DNA of 64,000 nucleotides from Burkholderia paludis (GCF_000732615.1 NZ_JPGL01000006.1:124001-188000); one strand, 5' to 3'; shown: positions 44,701 to 52,713, counted from the first letter of the stretch. Numbers and translations: made by a program. Notes: a model not told the origin generated them from the sequence alone.

Positions 44701-45152
44701 CGGCGGCCGGGATGACGGCGATCGTGACGAAGCCGCTGTCGCTGGCGGCGCTTGCGGATGTGCTCGAAGCGGCGGCTGGAAAGAAGTCGATTGCTTCGAG
44801 TGTCGGTAACGCACAAGGTGTCGAAACCACCGGCGAAGAACGCGAAGACGACGATCTGCTCGGCGGCCGCGCGCTGCCGCCCGACGTGCTCGACATGTTC
44901 CGTCAGACGAGTGCCGCGTCGCTCGATGCTTTGCGCGCCGCGAAGCAGCGTGGCGACGCCGTCGCGATGAAGGCGGAACTCCATTCGCTGACGGGCATGC
45001 TCGGCGTGTTCCGGCTGCGTGCGCTGGCGTTGCGTTGCGCGGCGCTCGAGACGCAAGTGGCGGACGAGGGCGCGCAGGCATTGACCGACGATCTGCTCGA
45101 CGTGTTCGATGCGGAGGTTCGCGCGCAGGCGGCGGGCGGCGCGGCGGGTTGA
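41799..45152 (+). CDS. hybrid sensor histidine kinase with receiver and HPt (second of two)
   Basis: A protein of 1117 residues, same architecture as its upstream neighbour: TM1 (about 22-45), periplasmic domain, TM2 (about 345-370), HisKA with H525, HATPase, ABL-like segment, receiver with D928, HPt with H1062. The cytoplasmic halves are strongly alike; the periplasmic domains are much less so, suggesting two inputs to one regulator. The HPt motif reads HSLTGM where the first kinase and most HPt domains have HxLKG, so the conserved lysine is replaced by threonine. The His itself is intact, but transfer may be altered. ATG 41799 begins MNDQPRRGL. Confidence 0.92.
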   Translation: MNDQPRRGLSGRIRHNQNLLLYGGGIVITLVVVAAFVIDAVSTVQTYVRQITQQWTLDTRRIEQETARYETVFRNNLLNVEATWNGGAKADAATVSAFDAQGRALVMPGNANAVPMLIAGRTGGPAPAELARYAGIAARMAGVLQIIQTRGGSTLTNYLYVPDDGLLVASLATWPEPAVLHARLADRDRVLTAFGSNRGQPLLPAALPEIDVRTGMRPLRWLPLYTDPLTNEPAARIAAAVRDAAGKPIGVLVGEWPVAVMRTRFPVERVPGAFFIVTQDGEVVMSASHTPVTTEWLDKLQAARPLAAEHDDERSYFSNGMLVLRERINDAGWTLVYMQSWQQSAAFVWPLVATSGATTLAIIVVLWLVLLVFNRKMVQPALDQSQRVFDSEQLSRTLIETAPVGLGLISQKDGTPLLRSASMDALAARVALDEKALSSRFAEQRAASPDATVTHDELTLHAQDGTRVDLSVSMAPARYAGQPVVVTALTDVTAKNLLEERLRDAKQAADAANAAKSAFLATMSHEIRTPLNAILGNLELFAHTPLNGSQQDRLGTIRRSSEGLLSIISDVLDFSKIEAGEMALESLVFPVVDVLERALAIFAPVAHAKGLRLYPAFDCDIDQTMRGDPTRLGQIVNNLLSNAIKFTERGAVTLRVSIDGGSLHVTVEDTGIGMTADQQAALFQPFAQADGTIGRRFGGTGLGLALCHRLAAAMGGSIAVDSAPAKGSTFTARVSLGEPVHAPVREFARVRGPLILLSSAPQWQAFATPHLLAWGLDLHAYAAPGDVPDALLDTAAAVVLIGDRDGWDADAENRLVEAGTWVVTARVEGPARPVRVARMVDVACWSLRGLHDALRIALLGEAASTSTQDGPRKLSRPLAVLVAEDNAVNRRLFEEQLAMLGCDAQVVDGGEAALAVLDERPWAVLLTDLNMPGMSGYMLAGRARARYPALPVVAVTAQATLDERAKCAAAGMTAIVTKPLSLAALADVLEAAAGKKSIASSVGNAQGVETTGEEREDDDLLGGRALPPDVLDMFRQTSAASLDALRAAKQRGDAVAMKAELHSLTGMLGVFRLRALALRCAALETQVADEGAQALTDDLLDVFDAEVRAQAAGGAAG

Positions 45153-45215
45153 CGCGCTGCACTCGAGTCATGACATGCGGGCGCATGTTGCGCGGCGCTT
45201 CATGATCCTCTCGCT

Positions 45216-45252
45216 AAAAAAAAACGCGGCTGCGCCCAAGGCACAACCGCGT
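45216..45252 (-). terminator. Rho-independent terminator of the adhesin gene
   Basis: Read on the minus strand, ACGCGGTTG pairs with a near-complementary arm ending CCGCGT, followed by nine T. It lies 73 bp beyond the adhesin stop. On the plus strand it also lies after the second kinase gene, where the hairpin is not followed by T. Confidence 0.8.
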
Positions 45253-45324
45253 GTGAAGCCCGCGCGACGAACCTGCCGCGCGGAACGAGCCACCCGACGC
45301 ATCGCGCCGGGCTTGCCGGGGCAC

Positions 45325-48300
45325 TCAGAACTCGTAGCCCACTTGCGCGCGCACACCCGCATCGCCGGTCGACGTGATCGACAGCGCGCCGTTCATCAGC
45401 CACTTGCCGTCGCGCGACCGGTACGTCGCGCCGGCCGCGATCGCGCTGCCGCCCTTGTAGGTCGCGCCGCCCGCCGCGACGACCGTCTTGCCGGGGCCCG
45501 ACGGCGTCAGGTTCGGCATCGCCATCGCCGCCGCGATACCGGCATACGCGTTCTTCGCGACCTGGTTGATCGCACGGTTCGTGTCGTCGAAACGCTGGTT
45601 CATCGAGCTGCTCAGCGCGCCGACCGAGCTATCGGTATAGCTGTTCGCCGACTTCAGCGCGTCGTTCACCTGCTGCACGTTCGCGGCGTCCGTCGGCGCG
45701 GTGCCGGCCGCGACGTTCGTGATCGTGCGTTCGCTGCCGGCCGCGCCGACCGACACGCTGTTCGCGCGATCGGCCACCGAGCCCGCTCCGAGTGCGACCG
45801 CGTTGTCCGCGCTCACGCCGGCGTTCGAGCCGAGCGCGGTGCCGCTGTTCACGCCGTCCGCGACCGCCGCGCCCGAGCCGCCTGCCGTGTTGCCGGCGCC
45901 CGAACCTGCGTAGACGGGCGTCGTCGCGGCGGCGTCCTGCGACGCATCGGTGCCGTCGAAGTAGCCGTTGCCCGGCTTCGCCGTGACGGGGCCGAGGCGG
46001 CCGCTGATGTCGTCCACCTGCGTCTGCAGTGCGTACAGCTGGCTGCCGTTCACCGCGTCCGTGCTCGTCGCGTTGACCGTGCCGTTCGCGACGTTGGTCA
46101 GCGTGACCGCCGCGTGGCCGATGCCGCCCAGCGTGACCGAGCCGAGGTTCGGCGAGCCGTCCGCGAGGCGGTCGTACATCACCGCGCCTTGCAGCTGCGT
46201 GCCGACGTCGCCGAGCTGCGCCTGCACGTTCTTCAGTTGCGACAGGTTCACCGCGTCGTTGTCGGCGGTGCCGTCCGCGACGTTGTGGATCTGCGTGCCG
46301 TTCGCGCCGCCGAGCGTGATCGAGGCCTGCGATGCGTCGCCGTACTTCACCGCGAGCTGGTCGAGGTCGCCGATCTGGCCTTGAGCGGCCTTGAGTTGCG
46401 ACACGTTGACCGCATCGGAATCGGCGACACCGTTCGCGACGTTCGCCAGCGTGCGCGCATTGCCGCCCTGGTCGGCGAAGTTCACGCGTGCGCCGTCAGT
46501 GCCGGCGCCGACCGTGAGGTCCGCGCCTGCCGCTGCCTGCTGCACGAGACCGACCTGACCCGACGAAATGCGGTCGCCCAGTTGCGTCACGCTGTTGTCG
46601 ATGTTCGTCACGCGGGTATCGAGCGTCGACAGGTTGTTGTTGACCGTCGTGATCTGGTCGCCGAGTTGCGTCGCCGTGGCGTTGAGCTGGCCGACGTTCG
46701 CCGCGTCGTGATCGGCCGTGCCGTTCGCGACGTTGTGGATCTGCGTGCCGTTCGCGCCGCCGAGCGTGATCGAGGCCTGCGATGCGTCGCCGTACTTCAC
46801 CGCGAGCTGGTCGAGGTCGCCGATCTGGCCTTGAGCGGCCTTGAGTTGCGACACGTTGACCGCATCGGAATCGGCGACACCGTTCGCGACGTTTGCCAGC
46901 GTGCGCGCATTGCCGCTCTGGTCGGCGAAGTTCACGCGCGCGCCGTCGATGGCTGCACCTACCGTGAGATCCGCGCCCGGTGCGGCTTGTTGCACGAGGC
47001 CGATGGTGCCGCTGCCGATCTGCTGTTGCAGATTCGTGATGTTCGTTTCGCTGGTCGTGACGCGGCCGTCGAGATTCGTGATGCTCGTTTCGTTGCTCGT
47101 CACACGGCCGTCGAGGTTCGTGATGTTCGTCTCGTTGGTCGTGACGCGGCCGTCGAGGTTCGTGATGCTCGTCTCGTTGGTCGTCACGCGACCGTCGAGG
47201 TTCGTGATGCTCGTTTCGTTGCCGGTCACACGGCCGTTGAGGTTCGTGATGCTCGTTTCGTTGCTGGTCACACGGCCATCGAGGTTCGCGATGTTCGTCT
47301 CGTTGGTCGTCACGCGGCCATCGAGATTCGTGATGTCGCCCTGGGCCGTCTTCAGCCCGCCGTCGAGCGCATCGAGCGCATCACCGACCGTATTCTGCGT
47401 ACCGCCCTGCACGTTGTACGTCGGCACGATGACGGCGCCGGTGTTCACATCGGTCGATGCGCCGCCGCCGAGCGCATCCGTGATGCCCTGAAGCTGCGAC
47501 ACGTTTACCGCGTCGGTGGCCATCGTGCCGGCCGCCATGTTCGCGATCTGGCGCAGGTTTCCGGTCCCGCCGACCGACACCGTGTTGGCGCGTGATACGC
47601 CCGAGCCCGCGCCGAGAGCGACCGAGTTGGTTGCCGTTGCGCTGACCGTTGCGTTCGCGCCGAGCGCCATCGACGAGGTCGCGCCGGACAGGACCTTGGC
47701 ACCCGAGCCAAGCGAGACCGCGCTGCCGGCCGCGGCCGTCGCGTTGTTGCCCAGGCCAACCGCATTGGTGGCCGTCACCGAGCTATTCGTGCCGAAAGCG
47801 GCGGCATTGCCGCCCGACGCCGTCGCTTGGTAGCCGATCGCGGTGCCGTTGTTCGCGGTCGCGCGGGCATTCTGGCCCACCGCGATCGCGCCGTTCGCTG
47901 CTGCGCTCGCGCTTGCGCCGACCGCGACGGAACCCACGCCCGTGCTGCGCGTGCTCATGCCGACCGCGAGGGAATACTGGCCGGTTGCCGAAGCGGGGCC
48001 GGTCGGGCTGCTCACCGAGAGATACGGGCTACCGGTCGCCGAGATGTTCTCGACGCTCGTGACACGCGTGTCGAGGTTCGACAGCGCGTCGCCGACCGTG
48101 TGGTAATCGGTGCCCTTCAGCGTGTAGGTCGGCGCGACGATCGTGCCGTCAATCGCGACCGACGCACCGCCGCCGAGCGATGCCGCGACGCTTTGCGCGG
48201 TGTTCGTCAGTTGCGTGAAATTGACTGCGTCGGTGGCTTGCGTACCGGCGGCCACGTTCGTGATCTGCCGCTCGTTGCCGGCGGAGCCGACGGACACGCT

Positions 48301-48675
48301 TTGCGCGCGGTCCGCGATGCTGCCCGAGCCGAGGGCGACGCTGCCGGTTGCGGCGGCATCGACCGTTGCGTTCTCGCCGAGCGCGACGCTGCCGTCAGGC
48401 GTTGCGTTCGCATTCGCGCCCACTGCAAGTGCGCCTTCGCCGGCGGCGCTCGCGCCGGTGCCGAGCGTGACCGCGTTCGTGCCGTCGGCCTGGATGCCGG
48501 CGACGTCGGCATGCGCGCCGGAAGCGAAGCCGACGCCGGCCGCGATGGCCGTCAGCGCGATGACGGCGGTGCGCGTGCCGCGCGCCGCGCCCTTGCGATG
48601 GCCGCGTGCATGTTCGGAGACGGCCGTCCAGGTGTTCGTGACCGCGTTCCAGACCACTCGATATGCGTTGTTCAT
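45325..48675 (-). CDS. trimeric autotransporter adhesin (YadA/Hia type)
   Basis: A protein of 1116 residues. It opens with an ESPR extended signal peptide (MNNAYRVVWNAVTNTWTAVS, then a basic region and hydrophobic core to AHA). The passenger has YadA-type head repeats (SVALGEN, AVGxxA motifs), neck motifs (NVAAGTQATDAVNFTQL) and a coiled-coil stalk with seven 14-residue repeats NLDGRVTTNETSIT. A long internal duplication of the stalk (FADQSGNARTLANVANGVADSDAVNVS) follows. The C-terminal membrane anchor (about 1015-1116) ends GVRAQVGYEF. Three chains form one outer-membrane pore and a surface fibre for adhesion or autoaggregation. GGGG lies upstream of ATG 48675. A shared regulatory box lies 73-99 bp upstream. 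Confidence 0.94.
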   Translation of the reverse strand: MNNAYRVVWNAVTNTWTAVSEHARGHRKGAARGTRTAVIALTAIAAGVGFASGAHADVAGIQADGTNAVTLGTGASAAGEGALAVGANANATPDGSVALGENATVDAAATGSVALGSGSIADRAQSVSVGSAGNERQITNVAAGTQATDAVNFTQLTNTAQSVAASLGGGASVAIDGTIVAPTYTLKGTDYHTVGDALSNLDTRVTSVENISATGSPYLSVSSPTGPASATGQYSLAVGMSTRSTGVGSVAVGASASAAANGAIAVGQNARATANNGTAIGYQATASGGNAAAFGTNSSVTATNAVGLGNNATAAAGSAVSLGSGAKVLSGATSSMALGANATVSATATNSVALGAGSGVSRANTVSVGGTGNLRQIANMAAGTMATDAVNVSQLQGITDALGGGASTDVNTGAVIVPTYNVQGGTQNTVGDALDALDGGLKTAQGDITNLDGRVTTNETNIANLDGRVTSNETSITNLNGRVTGNETSITNLDGRVTTNETSITNLDGRVTTNETNITNLDGRVTSNETSITNLDGRVTTSETNITNLQQQIGSGTIGLVQQAAPGADLTVGAAIDGARVNFADQSGNARTLANVANGVADSDAVNVSQLKAAQGQIGDLDQLAVKYGDASQASITLGGANGTQIHNVANGTADHDAANVGQLNATATQLGDQITTVNNNLSTLDTRVTNIDNSVTQLGDRISSGQVGLVQQAAAGADLTVGAGTDGARVNFADQGGNARTLANVANGVADSDAVNVSQLKAAQGQIGDLDQLAVKYGDASQASITLGGANGTQIHNVADGTADNDAVNLSQLKNVQAQLGDVGTQLQGAVMYDRLADGSPNLGSVTLGGIGHAAVTLTNVANGTVNATSTDAVNGSQLYALQTQVDDISGRLGPVTAKPGNGYFDGTDASQDAAATTPVYAGSGAGNTAGGSGAAVADGVNSGTALGSNAGVSADNAVALGAGSVADRANSVSVGAAGSERTITNVAAGTAPTDAANVQQVNDALKSANSYTDSSVGALSSSMNQRFDDTNRAINQVAKNAYAGIAAAMAMPNLTPSGPGKTVVAAGGATYKGGSAIAAGATYRSRDGKWLMNGALSITSTGDAGVRAQVGYEF
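46276..46895 (-). repeat. 450-bp-offset direct repeat in the adhesin stalk
   Basis: A segment at about 46276-46443 is repeated essentially base for base 450 bp away at about 46726-46893. Similarity continues at lower level beyond both ends. It encodes the repeated stalk block DSDAVNVSQLKAAQGQIGDL plus flanks. Identity at the DNA level implies recent duplication or gene conversion, and a potential for length variation by recombination. Confidence 0.8.
47035..47328 (-). repeat. seven tandem 42-bp repeats coding the coiled-coil stalk
   Basis: Seven in-frame 42-bp units, each coding a 14-residue block of the form NLDGRVTTNETSIT with small variations (D/N, T/S/G, S/N). The period of two heptads suits a trimeric coiled coil. 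Copy number is probably variable between strains. Confidence 0.85.
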
Positions 48676-48748
48676 GACTGCCCCTGTTTGAAGAGTTGAT
48701 CGACAGGGATAGGTTATTTTTCGGGCGGATCGCTGAATATGTGATCGG

Positions 48749-48774
48749 TCAGATAGCCGATCTGACCAGTCTGA
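48749..48774 (-). promoter_or_regulatory. RcsB-type box upstream of the adhesin (copy C)
   Basis: TCTGA-CCAG-TCTGA at 48761-48774 (minus strand: TCAGACTGGTCAGA), plus a further TCAGA half-site at 48749-48753 that forms an 8-bp perfect inverted repeat GGTCAGAT / ATCTGACC with it. It lies 73-99 bp upstream of the adhesin ATG. Here the -10 at the 17-bp distance (TTCAGC) is poor, so the exact promoter geometry is less clear than at the other copies. Confidence 0.6.
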
Positions 48775-48937
48775 ATTTCGGGCGTCGGACCGGTTCGATG
48801 TGATGTCTGAAGAATGGTGAGAAAAGCGCGGCGAGGCTTGACTGGCGGCGTTTACGGTGGGGTCGGATGCGGACTGCCATCGACGCGGCACACGAGGTTG
48901 AGTGATGCGATGAAGCGGCAGGAACGACGCGAATCGG

Positions 48938-49141
48938 TCAGTCTTTCCATGCATCGCGCGGCATCGGCAACGGCATCGATTCGAGCATCTGCCGCCACTG
49001 CTCGACGAGTTGCTTGCGCTGGCTGCTCGATGCAAGCAGGTACTTGTTCATCTGCGAGATGAACAACTGGCGTTGGGCGTCGGTGAGTCCCGCGAAGGTG
49101 AGCAGGATCTGCTGAAGCGCCAGGTGGTTGTTTTTCGACAC
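48938..49141 (-). CDS. small protein of unknown function between adhesin and fimbrial operon
   Basis: A protein of 67 residues that I do not recognise. GTG 49141 is preceded by GAGGATCAA, a good ribosome binding site. The sequence is helix-rich and of natural composition (LALQQILLTFAGLTDAQRQ, FISQMNKYLLASSSQRKQL), with no membrane segment or signal peptide. Longer upstream frames are Arg-rich filler. A shared regulatory box with a good promoter geometry lies 138-152 bp upstream, so it is probably controlled with the adhesins. It could be a small regulator or an anti-factor; nothing proves this. Confidence 0.6.
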   Translation of the reverse strand: MSKNNHLALQQILLTFAGLTDAQRQLFISQMNKYLLASSSQRKQLVEQWRQMLESMPLPMPRDAWKD

Positions 49142-49250
49142 TTGATCCTCGCGGCGTTGATCCGGCGAGCACGGCGATGTCCGTCGTGACCGGTAATCGC
49201 CGTGTTCGCGCGGCCACGCGAACGGGCGATGCTCGTCGTAATGGCGAAAA

Positions 49251-49293
49251 AGTGTAAGACGCGTTTGACGATTAGCCCATCTGACCAATCTGA
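49251..49293 (-). promoter_or_regulatory. RcsB-type box with abutting promoter (copy D)
   Basis: TCTGA-CCAA-TCTGA at 49280-49293; read leftward (TCAGATTGGTCAGA) it abuts TGGGCT (-35 position, 49274-49279), then exactly 17 bp, then TACACT (-10 position, 49251-49256). It would transcribe the 67-residue protein gene with a ~100-nt leader, and possibly the adhesin beyond. Confidence 0.6.
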
Positions 49294-49432
49294 ATCTGGC
49301 GGCACGCTCGCGCAGATCGTCATTGATGGTTGATCGCGGCTGTGCGCGCGTGAATCGATGCCGTATGAACTTCGACGGACGCATGCTGTAAACACGCGAC
49401 TTCTCATTCCGTGTAATCGCACGGAAACCCAA

Positions 49433-49446
49433 TCCGACTGGTCCCG
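49433..49446 (+). promoter_or_regulatory. degenerate RcsB-type box (copy F)
   Basis: TCCGA-CTGG-TCCCG, sharing the CTGG core with other copies but with changed half-sites. It lies about 105 bp upstream of copy E and may be an accessory site for the fimbrial promoter or a chance match. Confidence 0.35.
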
Positions 49447-49550
49447 ATTCGCGCGAACCCGCACCGGAACACCTTCGTTCCATGCGCGAACATGCTTTCC
49501 CCGCGCGCCGAACCGAATCGCATGACTTGCGCGCGACACGCCTTCACATT

Positions 49551-49593
49551 TCTTACCAGTCAGATATCGCCAACTGCGCGCGCTTCCGATAAT
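49551..49593 (+). promoter_or_regulatory. RcsB-type box with fimbrial promoter (copy E)
   Basis: TCTTA-CCAG-TCAGA at 49551-49564 directly abuts TATCGC (-35 position, 49565-49570), then exactly 17 bp, then GATAAT (-10, 49588-49593, five of six consensus bases). The transcript start would be near 49600, giving a ~49-nt leader before the fimbrial major subunit ATG. Confidence 0.7.
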
Positions 49594-49648
49594 CCACCCC
49601 GTACGCAATTCCGCGTGCATTTCGACCAAAGAAAGTACGGATATCAAA

Positions 49649-50158
49649 ATGAAGAAGGTAATCGCAGCAGCGGCATTCGCCGCAGTGTCGGCATCCACGT
49701 TCGCCGCCAACCCGGGCACGATCACGTTCCAGGGCGAGATCGTCGCCGGCGCATGCGGCATCAGCGCCGACACGCTCGACCAGACCGTGTCGCTCGGCCA
49801 GGTGCCGTCGAACGTGTTCAAGAAGGTCGGCGATCGCTCGCAGGCCCAGCAGTTCAACATCGTGCTGACCGACTGCGATACGTCGACGCAGAGCAACGCG
49901 TATTTCACGTTCACGGGCGCATCGGATTCGGCGAACCCGGAACTGTTCGCCACGACGGGCAGCGCCGCGAACGTCGGCATCCGCCTGCAGTCGTCGTCGA
50001 ACGAATACCTGAAGAACGGCACCGAGCAGTCGGCGCCGGTCGTGCTGTCGAACGGCGACAACACCGTGAAGTTCGGCGCGATGTACGAAGCGACGGGCGC
50101 ATCGGTCACGCCGGGTATCGCGAACTCGGTCGCGAACTTCACCGTGCGCTACCAGTAA
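49649..50158 (+). CDS. type 1-like fimbrial major subunit
   Basis: A protein of 169 residues. Signal peptide MKKVIAAAAFAAVSASTFAA is followed by NPGTITFQGEIVAGACGIS, the usual fimbrillin start with the first cysteine of the conserved disulfide; the second is in FNIVLTDCDTS. The C terminus ends NFTVRYQ, the donor-strand/chaperone-recognition beta strand with the penultimate aromatic (Tyr). It polymerises into the fimbrial shaft by donor-strand exchange. It is the first gene of a subunit-usher-chaperone-adhesin operon, with a box-linked promoter upstream and a hairpin downstream that could keep its mRNA in excess. Confidence 0.93.
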   Translation: MKKVIAAAAFAAVSASTFAANPGTITFQGEIVAGACGISADTLDQTVSLGQVPSNVFKKVGDRSQAQQFNIVLTDCDTSTQSNAYFTFTGASDSANPELFATTGSAANVGIRLQSSSNEYLKNGTEQSAPVVLSNGDNTVKFGAMYEATGASVTPGIANSVANFTVRYQ

Positions 50159-50174
50159 TCGTCGGGAGTCCCGG

Positions 50175-50193
50175 GGAGGGACGTCGTCCCTCC
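50175..50193 (+). repeat. intercistronic hairpin after the major subunit
   Basis: GGAGGGACG and CGTCCCTCC form an inverted repeat around one base (effective stem of 7-8 bp). It lies 17 bp past the subunit stop and 30 bp before the usher start. No T-run follows. Such hairpins between pilin and usher genes commonly raise the pilin mRNA level by 3' protection or partial termination. Confidence 0.55.
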
Positions 50194-50223
50194 TCCCTTC
50201 CGCTTCCCTCCGGCTGAATTTTC

Positions 50224-52710
50224 GTGAATACCCAACGGCGCGTTCTCGGCGTCTTCGTGACCTGCCTGCTGGCCGCGAAGCACGTCCACGGAACCGAATT
50301 CAACTCGCAGTTCCTGAGCGTCGACGATGCGAAGGACGTCGATCTCACGCAGTTCGCGCGCGCCGACTATGCGGTTCCCGGAGCGTATCTGCTCGACGTC
50401 GTCCTCAATGGCCGGACGATGACGACGCGCGCGATCGACTACGTCGCGTCGGCGCAGCCCGACCAGCGCGACGCGAGCGTCGCGTGCGTGCCGGCTGACC
50501 TCGTCGAGCAGATGGGCCTCAGGCAGACCGTGCTGGTCACGCTGCCACGCGTGCATGACGGCAAGTGCGTCGACCTGCTCGCGATCGACGGTACGTCGAT
50601 CCGTCACGACAAGGCGAAGTCGCAGTTGCGCATCACGATTCCGCAGGTCGCGTTCGAGTACAGCGACCCCGACTATGTACCGCCGGCCGCGTGGAGCGAC
50701 GGCGTGACGGGCGCGCTGCTCGACTACCGGCTGATCGGCACGACGTCGCACGGCCCGGGTTCGCAGAGCAGCACGCTGCAAAGCTACGGCACGCTCGGCG
50801 CGAACGCCGGCGCGTGGCGCATTCGCGGCGACTACCAGGCGCAGTTCGCCGCGGGCGGCAACGCGAATTTCGGCGGCAGCACGAAGACGTTCCAGTTCAA
50901 CCGGTTGTACGCGTTTCGCGCGTATCCGAAGCTCGGGTCGACGGTCTCGCTCGGCCAGAACTACCTGAACTCGGACATCTTCGACACGTTCGCGCTGGAA
51001 GGCGCGACGATGCAAAGCGACGACCGGATGCTGCCACCCGGCATGCGCGGCTATGCGCCGCTGATCGCGGGCGTCGCGCGTACCAACGCGACCGTCGTCG
51101 TGTCGCAGCAGGGGCGTGTGCTCTATGCGACGCGCGTGCCGCCGGGCGCGTTCGCGCTGCAGGATTTTTCGTCGAGCGTGCAGGGCGCGCTCGATGTCGA
51201 AGTGCAGGAAGAAGACGGCAGTACGCAGCGCTTCACCGTGCAGAGCGCGGCCGTGCCGTTCCTCGCGCGCGAAGGCGAGCTGCGCTACCGCGCGGCGACC
51301 GGCAAGCCACGCCTGTTTGGCGGCGCGGGCGTCACGCCGGTGTTTGGCTTCGCGGAAGCCGCGTACGGGTTGCCGCACGATTTCACCGTGTACGGCGGCG
51401 CGATCGGCGCGTCGGGGTATGCGGCGATCGCGCTCGGGCTCGGCAAGAATCTCGGCGCGTTCGGCGCGGTGTCGGCCGACGTTACGACCACGCGCGCGCG
51501 CCTGTGGTGGAACGGCGAAACGCGTACCGGGCGCTCGTACCGCTTCAACTACTCGAAGCATTTCGATGCGTTCGATTCGGACCTGCGCTTCTTCGGCTAC
51601 CGCTTCTCCGAACGCACGTATACGACGTTTCCGCAGTACTACGGCGACCCGAGCGCGGCCGCGCTCGCGCCAGGCAGGCAGCGCTTCTCGATCAGTCTCG
51701 CGAAGCGCGTGATGGACGTGTCGACGTATCTGTCGTACGACCACACGAGCTACTGGAACCGGCCGTCCGACGAACGGATCGGGGTGACGGCCGCGAAGAC
51801 GGTGCGCGTCGGCCCGCTGCGCAATGTGTCGCTGAACCTGTCGGCCTACCGCACGCGCAGCGCGTCCGGGTCGGGCAATCAGATGTTCCTGTCCGCGACG
51901 ATTCCGTTCGGGTCGCGCCAGACGGTGACGACGAGCATCACGTCGGCAAGCGGCGGTGGTACCAACGCGACCGTCGGCTATCTCGGCGGCGACGACAAGG
52001 GGCTCGGCTATTCGCTGTATTCCGGGTCGATCGACGGCGTCGCGACGGCGAGCGGCAACCTGCGCAAGCAGTTCAGTACCGTCGCGGCCAACGTGCAGGC
52101 AGCGGCGAACGCGCGCTCGAACACGTCAGCGTCGGTCGAGCTGGACGGCTCGTTCGTCGCGACGCGGTACGGCGTGACCGCGCATTCGAACAGCTACAAC
52201 GGCGACACGCGCCTGCTGGTGTCGACCGACGGCGTGCCGGACGTGCCGTTCTCCGGCACGCAGGCGCATTCGGACGCGCGCGGTTACGCGGTGCTCGGCG
52301 CGATTTCGCCGTTCAGCACCTTCGACGCGCGCGTCAACACCAATCGCGCGTCGTTGCAGACGACGGTCGCGAACCCGGTGCAGCGCGTCGTGCTGACCGA
52401 CGGCGCGATCGGCTACGTGCACTTCGACACCGCGCATGGCGAGAACGCGCTCGTCGCGCTGATGCTGCCTTCCGGCAAGGAAGTGCCGTTCGGCGCGTCG
52501 GTGGTCGACCGCAAGAGCGGCAAGGAAGTGGGCATCGTCGGCGAGCGCGGCGTCACGTACCTGACGAGCGTGCGCCGGGACGCGGAGCTGGCGGTGCGGA
52601 TCGCCGAACGCGAAATCTGCCGCATCGCGGCGCTGCCGCCCGAGATGAAGCTCGGCGCCGATCCGGTGCGGATCGATTGCGTCGATTCCAACCTGATTTC
52701 TGAAAGGTAA
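50224..52710 (+). CDS. fimbrial outer-membrane usher
   Basis: A protein of 828 residues of the PapC/FimD family. Signal sequence at 1-23, N-terminal chaperone-binding domain (FNSQFLSVDDAKDVDLTQFA, PGAYLLDVVLNG), then a 24-strand barrel. The plug-region landmarks are DDRMLPPGMRGYAPLIAGVARTNATVVVSQQGRVLY and VPPGAFALQD. The C-terminal domains contain LPSGKEVPFGASVVD and VGERGVTYL. It threads subunits through the outer membrane and templates their assembly. Start GTG 50224 has no close competitor. The chaperone gene follows after 3 nt. Confidence 0.94.
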   Translation: MNTQRRVLGVFVTCLLAAKHVHGTEFNSQFLSVDDAKDVDLTQFARADYAVPGAYLLDVVLNGRTMTTRAIDYVASAQPDQRDASVACVPADLVEQMGLRQTVLVTLPRVHDGKCVDLLAIDGTSIRHDKAKSQLRITIPQVAFEYSDPDYVPPAAWSDGVTGALLDYRLIGTTSHGPGSQSSTLQSYGTLGANAGAWRIRGDYQAQFAAGGNANFGGSTKTFQFNRLYAFRAYPKLGSTVSLGQNYLNSDIFDTFALEGATMQSDDRMLPPGMRGYAPLIAGVARTNATVVVSQQGRVLYATRVPPGAFALQDFSSSVQGALDVEVQEEDGSTQRFTVQSAAVPFLAREGELRYRAATGKPRLFGGAGVTPVFGFAEAAYGLPHDFTVYGGAIGASGYAAIALGLGKNLGAFGAVSADVTTTRARLWWNGETRTGRSYRFNYSKHFDAFDSDLRFFGYRFSERTYTTFPQYYGDPSAAALAPGRQRFSISLAKRVMDVSTYLSYDHTSYWNRPSDERIGVTAAKTVRVGPLRNVSLNLSAYRTRSASGSGNQMFLSATIPFGSRQTVTTSITSASGGGTNATVGYLGGDDKGLGYSLYSGSIDGVATASGNLRKQFSTVAANVQAAANARSNTSASVELDGSFVATRYGVTAHSNSYNGDTRLLVSTDGVPDVPFSGTQAHSDARGYAVLGAISPFSTFDARVNTNRASLQTTVANPVQRVVLTDGAIGYVHFDTAHGENALVALMLPSGKEVPFGASVVDRKSGKEVGIVGERGVTYLTSVRRDAELAVRIAEREICRIAALPPEMKLGADPVRIDCVDSNLISER

Positions 52711-52713
52711 GAG

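Larger units (their letters stand above)
49142..49648. other. regulatory region between the small gene and the fimbrial operon
   Basis: About 507 bp with no supported gene, holding three copies of the shared box (D, F, E). It is AT-richer than the flanking genes. The frames crossing it on both strands lack ribosome binding sites. Confidence 0.55.

Noticed and set aside
47035-47328. Regular 42-bp repeats that could look like a CRISPR array
   Set aside because: There are no distinct spacers; the units are contiguous, in frame and code a coiled-coil stalk of a trimeric autotransporter.
49433-49446. Box copy F as a full activator site with its own promoter
   Set aside because: Half-sites are degenerate and no good -10 lies at the expected distance; kept only as a weak accessory site.
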